Position numbers and translations under genes: made by a program. From assembly GCF_001570985.1 (NCBI RefSeq), contig NZ_BCSS01000003.1, positions 50,221 to 114,220 on the forward strand: a stretch of 64,000 nucleotides of DNA. The letters are read 5' to 3'. The first letter of the stretch is position 1. Each line of letters starts with the position of its first letter. Positions 45,259 to 53,998 of the stretch are shown in pieces. The notes beneath the pieces are model-generated. The model was given only the letters and a program-made list of their open reading frames with translations. It was not told where the DNA came from and searched no databases. Source of the DNA: Janibacter limosus NBRC 16128 (lineage in GTDB: Bacteria > Actinomycetota > Actinomycetes > Actinomycetales > Dermatophilaceae).

Positions 45259-46433
45259 TCTGTTGCCTTCCGTGGGAGGTGCAGGTCGGAGAGTCCGGGG
45301 ACCGCTGCCGGGTCGAGCCCGTGGCCGATCGCGAGGTAGGCCGCGGCGAAGTCGGTCAGGACGACCATCTCGGCCAGCCGCTCCAGGTCGTGGCCGGGAG
45401 ATGACATGTGCTCGAGCACCCGCACGCCGGACGAGGCCGCGTGGTCGGCCACCGACTGGGCGGTGTTGTGACGCTCGTGCTCGGCAGGGTCGCCCTCTGC
45501 GGAGGGCACGGGGTCACGCAGCAGCACCAGACCCAAGGTGGGTCCGCTCGGCCCGTCCAGGTAGGGGTCCGCGAAGATGTCGTGGGCTCCGCCGCCAGTG
45601 CGCGCAGGGCTGGCGTAGGGACCCGAGAGGCAGGCGACGACCTGGGCTGCGGCATCAGGCAGCCGCCCCCACGTCGCGGGAGTGCGGGCGGTCCGAGCCA
45701 GCATGGCGCTCGCCCGCCGGGCCGCCACACCGGTGACTGGGCCGTCCCCGAGGACGACGGGGGTCAGGGCCGACAGGTCCAGCGCGAGCATCTTGGCAGG
45801 GTTGACGAAGTACTCCGCGTCCGGCCGGAAGCGCTCCGCCTGCTCGTCGAGCCGGTCCGCGACCGCCGACAGGACCGCGGGACGGATGTCGATGACTCCG
45901 CAGGCACTGATGGCCAGGATTGCGCGAGCGACCATGCCCCACAACGCCGTCCGCGAGTGGCTGACCTCCGGGCGGATCGGCAGGTGGACCCCGTGCGCGG
46001 CCGCCGACGCCGCCGCCAGTGGGCTGTCCGCGGCCCCGATCGTCAGGACGTGCGCCCCACGGCGGGCTGCCTCACGCGCTTGACGCACGGGATCTTCGGC
46101 GCGGCCGGACAGGGAGATCGCGACGACGAGGTCGAGCGGGCCCACCCAGCCCGGCAGCGGACCGGAGCCGTCGCAGGTCAGCAGCACGGGGCCACTGCGC
46201 GAGATGAGCAGGTCGAGCACCGTGCTGACGCTGTCGGCCCCGCCGACGGCAGCGACGTGCACGGCGCGGGGTCGCTCGCCCCCGGCCACCCTCGTCAGGT
46301 CGCTCTCGCTGGCGAGGGAGAGCGCCTCCCGCACCTGGGCACCCGCGCCCGCGAGGGCGCGCAGCAGGTCGCTCCGGTCGACGGCGTGACGGCGCCCTTC
46401 GTCGTCGAGCAGTGTCTCGTCGAAGGGGGCCAT
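45255..46433 (-). CDS. SIS-domain phosphosugar isomerase-like protein (Rv3256c-like)
   Basis: 392 residues. Two sugar-isomerase-like halves are visible: VAAVGGADSVSTVLDLLI followed by DLVVAISLSGRAEDPVRQA (the Ser-rich phosphosugar loop) and a C-terminal Bact-PGI_C-type part (VVLGDGPVTGVAARRASAML). Homologues are called bifunctional phosphoglucose/phosphomannose isomerase or Rv3256c. Its place beside Trm112-like and manB genes suggests mannose metabolism for wall glycans; activity is unproven. ATG at 46433 lies inside a copy of the dispersed 9-mer context (APFDE). Confidence 0.82.
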   Translation of the reverse strand: MAPFDETLLDDEGRRHAVDRSDLLRALAGAGAQVREALSLASESDLTRVAGGERPRAVHVAAVGGADSVSTVLDLLISRSGPVLLTCDGSGPLPGWVGPLDLVVAISLSGRAEDPVRQAREAARRGAHVLTIGAADSPLAAASAAAHGVHLPIRPEVSHSRTALWGMVARAILAISACGVIDIRPAVLSAVADRLDEQAERFRPDAEYFVNPAKMLALDLSALTPVVLGDGPVTGVAARRASAMLARTARTPATWGRLPDAAAQVVACLSGPYASPARTGGGAHDIFADPYLDGPSGPTLGLVLLRDPVPSAEGDPAEHERHNTAQSVADHAASSGVRVLEHMSSPGHDLERLAEMVVLTDFAAAYLAIGHGLDPAAVPGLSDLHLPRKATE

Positions 46434-46440
46434 GGTCGCC

Positions 46441-46632
46441 TCAGACCCTCGGCCGGGCCTCGTCGACGAGGAGGACCGGGATCCCGTCCTCCACGCGGTA
46501 GGCCAGACCGCAGTCCGGCCCCGTGCACACGAGCTCGGGCCCGCCAGAGCCCGTCTCGTCACGCAGCTCGGCTCGGCAGGCAGGGCAGCGCAGGATCTCG
46601 CGCAACCAGGGTTCGATCGTGGACTCGCTCAT
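46441..46632 (-). CDS. Trm112-family small zinc-binding protein
   Basis: 63 residues with two Cys pairs, LRCPACRAEL and VCTGPDCGLAYRV, forming a zinc knuckle. Trm112-like proteins activate methyltransferases in other lineages; the bacterial stand-alone members are uncharacterised. It sits between manB (one base upstream of its start) and the SIS gene and is part of the same operon. The ending GIPVLLVDEARP is the standard family C-terminus. Confidence 0.87.
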   Translation of the reverse strand: MSESTIEPWLREILRCPACRAELRDETGSGGPELVCTGPDCGLAYRVEDGIPVLLVDEARPRV

Positions 46633-46633
46633 C

Positions 46634-48067
46634 TCAGGCCTCTCGGATCATCGTCAGGACATCGTCGCGCACTCGGGCCATCGTCGTCTCGTCGGCGGCC
46701 TCGACATTGAGCCGGAGCAAGGGCTCGGTGTTGCTCGGACGCAGGTTGATCCACCACATGGGCTCACCAGCCGCTCCGGAGCGGGTGATCGTCAGACCGT
46801 CGAGCTCGTCGACGACCGTCTCGTCCGTGGCCCACCGCTCCCGGACCAGCTGCGTGATCGCCGCGGCATCGGTGACCGTCGAGTTGATCTCCCCGCTGGC
46901 GACATACCGCTCGAAGGGGGCCATGACCTCGCTGAGCGGCGCATCGGTCTCCCCGAGCGCGGCCAGCACGTGCATGGCGGCGAGCATGCCGGTGTCGGCG
47001 AACCAGAAGTCACGGAAGTAGTAGTGGGCTGAGTGCTCGCCACCGAAGACGGCGTCGTGCTCGCTCATGACCGCCTTGACGTAGGAGTGACCGACCCGGG
47101 TGCGCACCGGGCGGGCTCCGTCCTCGCAGATGATCTCCGGCACGGCTGCGGACGTGATGGCGTTGTGCACGATCGCCACGTCGGCGGCCGAACGACCGGC
47201 CGCGACCTCGCGGGCGATCTCACGCCGGGCGATCATCGCGGTGATCGCGCTCGGGCTCACCGGGTCGCCCTTTTCGTCGACGACGAAACAGCGATCGGCA
47301 TCCCCGTCGAAGGCGATGCCGATGTCAGCCCCGTGGGAGCGCACGCGCTCCTGGAGGTCGAGCAGGTTCTTGGGGTCGAGAGGATTGGCCTCGTGGTTGG
47401 GGAAGGTGCCGTCCAGCTCGAAGTACATCGGGTCGATCGTCAGTGGTAGCTCGGGCAGCCCCGAGCCCGTGCCCAGGACAGCCGGCACGGTCAAGCCCCC
47501 CATGCCGTTGCCGGCATCGACGCTCACGCGCAGCGGGCGACTGCGCGACAGGTCGACCAGCCCACGCAGGAAGCCTGCGTAGTCCGCAAGGACGTCGCGC
47601 TGCGTGATCGTGCCGGGTCGCACACCGTCGAAGGCGGACACGCCCGCATCGAGGTGCTGCTGGGCCAGGTCCCGGATCTGGGCCAGTCCTGTCTCCTGCC
47701 CCACGGGTCGGGCACCGCTGCGACAGAACTTGATCCCGTTGTACTGCGCAGGGTTGTGGCTCGCCGTGAACATCGCCCCGGGGAGCCCTAGCGCGCCGCT
47801 CGCGTAGTAGAGGCCATCCGTGCTCGCCAGACCGATGAGGACGACATCGACGCCACGCGCGCAGATGCCGCGCGCCAGAGCGTCCACCAGCTCGGGAGAG
47901 CTGGGCCGCATGTCGTGGCCGATGACGACGGCGGAGGCGCCGTCAGCGAGTGCGACGACCTCGGCGAAGGCCGCACCCAGGGCATGTGCCACATCGATGT
48001 TGAGCTGATCGGGCACGACGCCACGGACGTCATAGGCCTTGACGAAGTCAGAGAGCTTGGTGGTCAC
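46634..48067 (-). CDS. manB: phosphomannomutase ManB (phosphoglucomutase superfamily)
   Basis: 477 residues. It converts mannose-6-phosphate to mannose-1-phosphate for GDP-mannose and wall mannoconjugates. The catalytic phosphoserine lies in MFTASHNPAQYNGIK, the metal site is FDGDADRCFVVDEKGD, the sugar-binding loop GEHSAHYYFRDF and the phosphate-binding end RPSNTEPLLRLNVEA. GTG start at 48067. The order DUF3499, manB, Trm112, SIS on one strand matches the mycobacterial Rv3258c-Rv3256c block. Phosphoglucosamine mutase is unlikely given the GEHSAHYYF loop. Confidence 0.93.
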   Translation of the reverse strand: MTTKLSDFVKAYDVRGVVPDQLNIDVAHALGAAFAEVVALADGASAVVIGHDMRPSSPELVDALARGICARGVDVVLIGLASTDGLYYASGALGLPGAMFTASHNPAQYNGIKFCRSGARPVGQETGLAQIRDLAQQHLDAGVSAFDGVRPGTITQRDVLADYAGFLRGLVDLSRSRPLRVSVDAGNGMGGLTVPAVLGTGSGLPELPLTIDPMYFELDGTFPNHEANPLDPKNLLDLQERVRSHGADIGIAFDGDADRCFVVDEKGDPVSPSAITAMIARREIAREVAAGRSAADVAIVHNAITSAAVPEIICEDGARPVRTRVGHSYVKAVMSEHDAVFGGEHSAHYYFRDFWFADTGMLAAMHVLAALGETDAPLSEVMAPFERYVASGEINSTVTDAAAITQLVRERWATDETVVDELDGLTITRSGAAGEPMWWINLRPSNTEPLLRLNVEAADETTMARVRDDVLTMIREA

Positions 48068-48120
48068 ACCGTCAGCCTAGTTTGCCGCGGGACCGGCTCC
48101 GCCCCACCCCGGAGGGCGCC

Positions 48121-48504
48121 TCAGTCGCGGTCGCGCAGGACACGCAGGTGACCGCGGCGGCCGGTCTCGGTGACGCTCGACGGCTCAGGTCGGGCGCTCG
48201 TGGCCACGTGCGCGGTCCGCTGGGAGTCGGTTGCCGGCTCGGGTCGCTTGCGCACCGCTTCGGCGATGGCGACGAGGTCGTCGAAGGTCGCCGGAGCGGG
48301 CTGGTCGATGGCCAGCCGGACCACGTCCCACCCGCGCGGAGCGGTGAGCCGCTGCGCGTGGTCCTCGCACAGGTCGTAGGCGTGTGGCTCGGCATAGGTG
48401 GCGAGGGGACCGAGGACGACGGTGGAGTCGGAGTACACGTAGGTGAGGGTCCCGGCTGCGGGGCGCGCACACGCGGCGCGGGAGCACTGGCGGGAGAGGG
48501 TCAC
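48121..48504 (-). CDS. DUF3499 family protein (Rv3258c-like)
   Basis: 127 residues from GTG at 48504. The N-terminal two-thirds are the DUF3499 domain with two Cys pairs, SRQCSRAACARPA and AYDLCEDHAQRL, suggesting zinc binding, plus the conserved GPLATYAEPHAYDLCEDH stretch. The tail is disordered. Function unknown. It heads the manB operon and diverges from the zincin-like gene. Confidence 0.87.
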   Translation of the reverse strand: MTLSRQCSRAACARPAAGTLTYVYSDSTVVLGPLATYAEPHAYDLCEDHAQRLTAPRGWDVVRLAIDQPAPATFDDLVAIAEAVRKRPEPATDSQRTAHVATSARPEPSSVTETGRRGHLRVLRDRD

Positions 48505-48575
48505 CCGTGCAGGCTAGGCCACGTCGCTCCCGATCGGCGAAGGCACGCCGTGGCAGGGGCTCTACGATCGGACAG

Positions 48576-48974
48576 GTGAGTCGTCATCGGGATCGTCGTG
48601 GCCGGGGCCTGCGCGGGCCACTGGCCGAGCCCTCGGTGCCCGCCATGGTGACCCGCTCCCAGGCATTCGACGATCTGGTGGCCGACACGGCCCAGCGATT
48701 TCGGAATGTCCTCGGACGCCGATGGTCTGCGGTGGAGTTCGCCGTGGAGGACGTGCCCCCGTCGGATCCGGCTGGCTGGGAGGAGGCCGTGCCGTTGGCG
48801 CGGCTCTGGCCCGCCCAGGGCAACCTCCCCGCTCGGATCGTCATCTACCGACGCCCAGTCGAGACCGCCGCGCGGGGAGGCGAGCACGTCGACCTGGTGC
48901 ACGAGGTCATGGTCGAGCAAGTGGCTCTCCTGCTCGGCGTGGACCCCGGTGAGGTGGACCCGGACCGCCGATAG
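48576..48974 (+). CDS. zincin-like metallopeptidase family protein (Rv3259-like), motif degenerate
   Basis: 132 residues from GTG at 48576. It belongs to the small zincin-like (DUF1025) family found between DUF3499 and whiB2 genes. The C-terminal helix that should carry HExxH reads VHEVMVEQVALLLGVDP: the first histidine and glutamate are present but the second histidine is missing, and the following Glu-Gln does not replace it. Peptidase activity is therefore questionable. The first 25 residues are basic and probably disordered. Convergent with the DUF5719 gene 20 bases downstream. Confidence 0.75.
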   Translation: MSRHRDRRGRGLRGPLAEPSVPAMVTRSQAFDDLVADTAQRFRNVLGRRWSAVEFAVEDVPPSDPAGWEEAVPLARLWPAQGNLPARIVIYRRPVETAARGGEHVDLVHEVMVEQVALLLGVDPGEVDPDRR

Positions 48975-48994
48975 ACCAATGGCTGCCCGTCGGG

Positions 48995-50476
48995 TCAGCG
49001 GGCCTGCGTCACCGGCACATCACGCACGGAGACCCGCGCCGGGAGGACGGGGACCGACGTGGCCATGGCCTTGGGGCCCCCGTCGCGCCCCAGGAACAGC
49101 GCCGAGGCATGGACGCGACCGGACCTCGGTCGCACCCAGACCGCACTCGCGCTCGAGCTCTTGACCGCGAGCGCGGCGCTGCGGTCCTCCTCGAGCTCGA
49201 TCCGCTCCGTCGTGACAGCACCGTCGTCGAGCACCAGCACGTCGACACTGGCGGGGCCTTCGGTCGCCGTGATGTCGACGGCACGCTGGACGTCCGCAGG
49301 GGCAGCGGGGAGGGCGACGCCGCCCAGACCGCTGAAGGAGGGGGTCGCCACGGACCACGCCATGTCGGACCTGCCCGAGCCATCGGTCGTGGTCACATGG
49401 GCGGCCGCCACGACCGGCTCGTCCGACTCGACGACCCAGCTGTGCACCCCGCCGCCACCGGCAGGCAGGTCGACATCGACGACCTCGTTGGCAGGGATCG
49501 TCACGACCTTGACCCCGCGCGACGGGTCATCACCCAGGCGTCGGATCTGGACGACGGCGTCCCGCGTGCCGGGCGCAGCCAGGACCATCCCGCGGCTGCT
49601 TCCCCGCGCATTTCCGGGCAGGACGAGCCGCGTGGCCGGCGCCATCGTCGGTGAGACGGTCTCGACACCGGCCGGGGTCAGCCCGTCGAGGTGGTTGTCG
49701 ACGATCGTCGGGACGACGAGACCGCCCGTGGCCGTCACGTGCACGGCCTGGGGCGCGCTGGTCCCACCGATCGCGTCGAGCAGAACGACCTCGCGGCCGT
49801 GCGCGGGGACGACGACCGAGCGGTCTGGGGAGTCGGTCTGTGTGGTCCCCACGACGTCCAGCCGCGCGGTCACGGCATTGCCGCCGGGGTTGACGAGCAC
49901 CAGGCGCTCCTGACGCCCTCGCTCGCCACCACCGGCCACCAGCCACGCGTCCGCGGTCGGGGCCAGGCAGGGCGTCGCCGCCAAGCCTCGGACCCGCTTG
50001 CCGGAGGCGGTGAAGCTCTGGGTCGCCTCGAGCCCCGGCGCATGGTCTGCCGTCCCCCGTACCCGCTGGGGCTGCTCGTCGAGAGAGTCGACGTCTGCGC
50101 TCGTCGGCCCGCTGCGCGGCTTGCTGTCCGAGGTGTCCGGCGTGACGGCACCCAGGTCATCGATCGTGATCTCACCGGGCTCCTGCGACGGCGTGACCAG
50201 GCCGTCGAGGACCTTGTCCGGGGCTGCATGGGCTGCGACACCACCGGTCACGTCGACACGCGGGGTTCCCTTGTCGCCTCCCTTGAAGGGGTCTCCCGGA
50301 CAGAAGGAGGTCGTGAGCGACGCGGCGATCCGTGCCCCGTCGGACGACGTGTCCAGCTGCGCGGGCGCGGCACCGATGTGCCCGGCCCCGATGACCACAC
50401 CGGCCGCTGCTGCAGCCACGACACCGACGCGCCCGGCACCATGCACCCATCCCCCGGAGGGCCGCCGCCTGCTCAT
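48995..50476 (-). CDS. DUF5719 family exported protein
   Basis: 493 residues. A membrane anchor or signal (AGRVGVVAAAAAGVVIGAG) follows a basic N-terminus; the rest is an extracytoplasmic beta-rich domain with repeats of the type RLVLVNPGGNAVTARLDVVG. This matches the actinobacterial DUF5719 family encoded next to the giant glycosyltransferase. No catalytic motif. Its ATG overlaps the glycosyltransferase stop in ATGA. A role alongside that enzyme in envelope assembly is inferred from the coupling only. Confidence 0.82.
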   Translation of the reverse strand: MSRRRPSGGWVHGAGRVGVVAAAAAGVVIGAGHIGAAPAQLDTSSDGARIAASLTTSFCPGDPFKGGDKGTPRVDVTGGVAAHAAPDKVLDGLVTPSQEPGEITIDDLGAVTPDTSDSKPRSGPTSADVDSLDEQPQRVRGTADHAPGLEATQSFTASGKRVRGLAATPCLAPTADAWLVAGGGERGRQERLVLVNPGGNAVTARLDVVGTTQTDSPDRSVVVPAHGREVVLLDAIGGTSAPQAVHVTATGGLVVPTIVDNHLDGLTPAGVETVSPTMAPATRLVLPGNARGSSRGMVLAAPGTRDAVVQIRRLGDDPSRGVKVVTIPANEVVDVDLPAGGGGVHSWVVESDEPVVAAAHVTTTDGSGRSDMAWSVATPSFSGLGGVALPAAPADVQRAVDITATEGPASVDVLVLDDGAVTTERIELEEDRSAALAVKSSSASAVWVRPRSGRVHASALFLGRDGGPKAMATSVPVLPARVSVRDVPVTQAR

Positions 50477-53400
50477 CGCTTCTCCTCGGGGTCGGGACGT
50501 CGTTCCATCGGCAGTGCGAGGTAGAGCGCGAGGACGAGGGCCAAGCCCTGGATGAACTTCCAGACTGCGTGCCCAGCGCCCACGTCGATGCTCACTTCGT
50601 CCGTCCCGTCCGGCAGCTCGTAGGTCGGGATCGCGCTGTGCGTCTGGGCCTGCACGAGCCTGCCGTCCGCGCGCACTCGGGCGCGGTCGCTCCAGTCGAG
50701 GGACTCCGCCACGACGAGCTGATCCGCGGCGGGCACGTGGACCGCGCCGTCGGTGTCGGCGTGGCTCCGCGTGGGGACGGGGTGGCTCGACCGCGCGGAC
50801 GTCACGCGGACACGGGAGGGCATCTCCCCCGCCGTGACCGGGGAGCGCACGGCCCAGGTGGTCGTTCCCGTACTCGACCCGAGTCGAGCCAGGCCGGGCG
50901 CAGCGTCGACGAGTCGCCGCTGTGCCTCGGTGGGCGTGACGACCACGAGGTGGGAGACGCCGTGCCGAGCGAGTACATCGCCCGGGACCTGCTCCCCTTC
51001 GCCCTCTCCCAGCATCTGGGCCACGGCGGAGGCGACCTCTTCCTCGCCCGGCACCGGCGGCTGGGGCATCGGCAGATCCCTCACGAGGGGGCCCGGCTCG
51101 GAGCCCATCAGGCGGTAGCTGATGCCCTCGTCGCTCGCCTCGATGACGAGCGCGCGTGAGGCTCGAGGGCTCTCCGCTGCACCCGTGGCCACCATGGGTC
51201 GGGGGTCCTTCCACGTCGTCAGGTCGTCGCCGTACGAGTGCTGCGCCACCATGACGCCGCTGCCAATCGCCGCGACCGGCAGCACCATCGCCGGGAGCAG
51301 GAGCCACCGGCGGCGCCCGCCATCACGCAGCCCGTGCGGCAGCACGTCTGCCACGACGAGGACCGCCACCACGGCTGCACCGACCATGAGGATCTGGCCG
51401 GTCCCGACCCAGGGGGTGATGGCAGCGCCTGCGTCAGCGCCCCCAGCGGGTCGATGCCCGATGACGACGTGTGGAGCGCCGAGGGCCCATCCGAGGCCCA
51501 CGAGCGCGACCACTGCCGCACCCCATGATGCGGGGCGCCGGCCGGGGACGAGCAGGGCGAGCAGACCGAGAGCGAGGATGGCCGCCGTCCACCAGGTCGT
51601 GACGGCACCGCCCGACAGCTGCCCGAGCGCGAGCATGCCCGCAGAGCCGGCCTCGGGCGTGTCCGTCAGGCCCCACCCGGCGAGGATGCGGCGGGGCTGG
51701 GACTGGAGGGTCAACAACCACGGCCCGGCGAGGAGAAGGGGGACGGCCACCAGCGCGATCCCCCGCCACCGGCGCCGGTTGTCGCCGATGAGCAGCAGGC
51801 CGAGGCCGATGGCGATGATCACCACCCCGACGGAGGGCGCCACTGTCGCGAGCAGCGCGCCCCAGAGCGCGGTGCGCACGGAGTCGCTGAAGCTGGTAGT
51901 GCGCCGGGAGGCGCGCACGAGCCCGGCGGCGACACGGGGCATCAGCACGAGGACGCAGAGGGCGCCGATGCGTCCTTCGCCGACGGCCATCGCAGCGGGC
52001 GCGGACGTGACCCACGCGAGCGCGCCCGCAGCCCGCAGCCATCGGCGGTCGGAGAAGGTGCGGGAGGTTCTCCACGCGACGACGGCGGCCATGGGGAGGG
52101 CACCCACCACGAGGAGCGAGAGCACCACTCCTGCGGGTGAGTGAGCGGCCCCCAGGCCGGGGACCCAGGCGATGATCTTGCTCAGCAACGCCAGCACGAC
52201 GAGGGCAGGGCTCTGCTCTCCCGCACTGCCCCAGCCGGAACCATGCCAGGACATCCACCACGAGTCCCACAGCTGCCCAGCGGTCGCCCGACCTCCGAGC
52301 AGCTCACCGCCCACGAGTCCGGAGTCGACGCGGTGGCGCAGCTCGCCGGTGATGTGGCGGGCTGACCACGCCGACATGGCGACCGTGACGAGGAGCAGCC
52401 ATGGGAGCGGATGGTTGAGCCATCCGCCGCCCCGCTCCACCTCGAGCGAGCGAGCCTCGATCCCGCCGTCGCGGTCCACGGACCCTCGGGCGTCATCGAC
52501 CAGCCGTCGGCGGGCATCACGGCCGGGAACGAACAGTGCCTTGAGGTCGCTGCGGGCCACTTCGCGTGGCGCGCGTCCCCGCAGGCGGGAGCGCAGCGTG
52601 CGCACGTCGAGGGCAGCCGGCAGGCTCGCCAGCTCGTCGGCGCCCATGCCGGGTCGCTTGAGCACCATCAGGCCGAGCCCGGTGACGAGGCTGCTCACGG
52701 CGATCCACAGAGCAAGGAAGGGAGCGGCCGTGATGTGGGCGCGCGCCAGCGCGGCACGGCGCGCCTGTCGCCGGTGGCTGGTCGTAGGGCGCCGCTCGGC
52801 GGCCGTCGGGTGGACGGCGACGCGCGCGTCCGGGACGAGCACCACTCGACGGCCCGCACGCTGCGAGCGCCAGCCCAGATCGAGGTCACCGCCGAGGTCG
52901 CCGAGCGTCGGGTCGTGCCCGTCCAGGGACTCGTAGGTCTCTCGGTCGAGCAGAAGTCCGTCCAAGGGTGCCGCGATCGCATCGACATCGGCGTCGTGCT
53001 GGCCCTGGTCCGTCGTGCCGGCGACCGGGTCGGGGACGATCCGCCCTGTGCGGGTCACCTGGAGGCCGAGCCGCACGATGCGTGAGGGGTCGCTCTCGTC
53101 GACGAGCTTGGGACCGGCCATCCCGACACCACGACCGGTGGCGGCGATCAGTCGCCGCAGGGCCTCGGGGTGAGGGCGGGAGCGTGAGGTGAGCACCCAC
53201 ACGAGGTCTCGGCCGACCGTCGCACGGGGTAGCCGCTCGACCATCGCCGGCAGGATCCGGCGGATGCCACGGCGTGGCCCCAGCGTGCTCGTCAGAACGT
53301 CGATACCCGCGTCGTCCACCGGCTGGAGCAGATCGCTCGTGTCGCCCAGCCCGTCCAGGGCACCGTCGACGAGGAGGAGTCGATCGGGGAGACGGTCCTG

Positions 53401-53535
53401 CGCGAGGAGGGCGCTCAGGGCCTGTCCGGCATCTTCTCTGGTGCGCGCCACGACGACCGCGGTGACGGTCACCGGAGGTGCTGTCGTCCGCCGCGAAGGT
53501 GAGGCGGAGGTCGGCGTGGGGCTGGGCTGCGTCAC
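50473..53535 (-). CDS. giant membrane glycosyltransferase (GT2-like N-terminus)
   Basis: About 1020 residues from GTG at 53535. The N-terminal 260 residues form a GT-A/GT2-like domain (VTAVVVARTREDAGQALSAL at the start; a late block GGDLDLGWRSQRAGRRVVLV typical of GT2 galactofuranosyl/rhamnosyl-type enzymes; the usual DxD is not clear). About ten membrane helices follow, ending in a periplasmic domain and a last helix (VWKFIQGLALVLALYLALP). Similar proteins accompany whiB2 and fbiA in actinobacteria and are thought to build envelope glycans. Sugar and acceptor unknown. Translation coupled with DUF5719. Confidence 0.82.
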   Translation of the reverse strand: MTQPSPTPTSASPSRRTTAPPVTVTAVVVARTREDAGQALSALLAQDRLPDRLLLVDGALDGLGDTSDLLQPVDDAGIDVLTSTLGPRRGIRRILPAMVERLPRATVGRDLVWVLTSRSRPHPEALRRLIAATGRGVGMAGPKLVDESDPSRIVRLGLQVTRTGRIVPDPVAGTTDQGQHDADVDAIAAPLDGLLLDRETYESLDGHDPTLGDLGGDLDLGWRSQRAGRRVVLVPDARVAVHPTAAERRPTTSHRRQARRAALARAHITAAPFLALWIAVSSLVTGLGLMVLKRPGMGADELASLPAALDVRTLRSRLRGRAPREVARSDLKALFVPGRDARRRLVDDARGSVDRDGGIEARSLEVERGGGWLNHPLPWLLLVTVAMSAWSARHITGELRHRVDSGLVGGELLGGRATAGQLWDSWWMSWHGSGWGSAGEQSPALVVLALLSKIIAWVPGLGAAHSPAGVVLSLLVVGALPMAAVVAWRTSRTFSDRRWLRAAGALAWVTSAPAAMAVGEGRIGALCVLVLMPRVAAGLVRASRRTTSFSDSVRTALWGALLATVAPSVGVVIIAIGLGLLLIGDNRRRWRGIALVAVPLLLAGPWLLTLQSQPRRILAGWGLTDTPEAGSAGMLALGQLSGGAVTTWWTAAILALGLLALLVPGRRPASWGAAVVALVGLGWALGAPHVVIGHRPAGGADAGAAITPWVGTGQILMVGAAVVAVLVVADVLPHGLRDGGRRRWLLLPAMVLPVAAIGSGVMVAQHSYGDDLTTWKDPRPMVATGAAESPRASRALVIEASDEGISYRLMGSEPGPLVRDLPMPQPPVPGEEEVASAVAQMLGEGEGEQVPGDVLARHGVSHLVVVTPTEAQRRLVDAAPGLARLGSSTGTTTWAVRSPVTAGEMPSRVRVTSARSSHPVPTRSHADTDGAVHVPAADQLVVAESLDWSDRARVRADGRLVQAQTHSAIPTYELPDGTDEVSIDVGAGHAVWKFIQGLALVLALYLALPMERRPDPEEKR

Positions 53536-53549
53536 GACCTCGCCAACAG

Positions 53550-53819
53550 TCAGACTGCGCGCTTCTTGAGCTTGCGGCGCTCCCGCTCGGACAATCCGCC
53601 CCAGATACCGAAGCGCTCGTCGTGCGCCAGGGCGTACTCGAGGCACTCCTGTCGCACCTCGCACCCGACGCAGACCTTTTTGGCCTCGCGCGTGGATCCA
53701 CCCTTTTCAGGGAAAAACGCCTCCGGATCCGTCTGAGCACAGAGCGATCGCTCCTGCCATGACATCTCCGACGACTCGTCGGTGGCCTCGCCACCCATGA
53801 TCAACTGAAGTTCGTGCAT
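53550..53819 (-). CDS. whiB2: WhiB2/WhmD-type iron-sulfur transcription factor
   Basis: 89 residues from ATG at 53819 (AGGAGG just upstream). The four ligating cysteines are Cys27, Cys50, Cys53 and Cys59 (SLCAQTDPEAFFPEKGGST, KVCVGCEVRQEC), then FGIWGGLSERERRKLKKR. This sequence is diagnostic for WhiB2 (WhiB in Streptomyces, WhmD in M. smegmatis), which with WhiA controls septation and cell division. It stands between the giant glycosyltransferase and the fbiA-like gene as in M. tuberculosis (Rv3260c). A 28-bp dyad lies in the divergent gap. Confidence 0.95.
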   Translation of the reverse strand: MHELQLIMGGEATDESSEMSWQERSLCAQTDPEAFFPEKGGSTREAKKVCVGCEVRQECLEYALAHDERFGIWGGLSERERRKLKKRAV

Positions 53820-53881
53820 GGTCCCTCCTCGACCTCGGCACCCGACCCTGTCCTTCATGTCCTCACCGATGAACTCGGCGG

Positions 53882-53909
53882 TGACATGTCTGTAATTACA
53901 TGCGTGTCA
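53882..53909. promoter_or_regulatory. 28-bp interrupted dyad between whiB2 and fbiA
   Basis: Outer arms TGACA (53882-53886) and TGTCA (53905-53909) and the inner perfect palindrome TGTAATTACA (53891-53900) share exactly the same centre; 11 of 14 base pairs are symmetric. It is an AT-rich island 63 bases from the whiB2 start and 90 bases from fbiA. Likely operator; regulator unknown. Confidence 0.55.
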
Positions 53910-53998
53910 TGCGTGCGTCGTCAAGCCGAGCAGGCTATGGAGTCTGCGAACGGTATGCCGGATGCGACGCAGTCAGGCCGGGCTGCGACCATGTGCGC

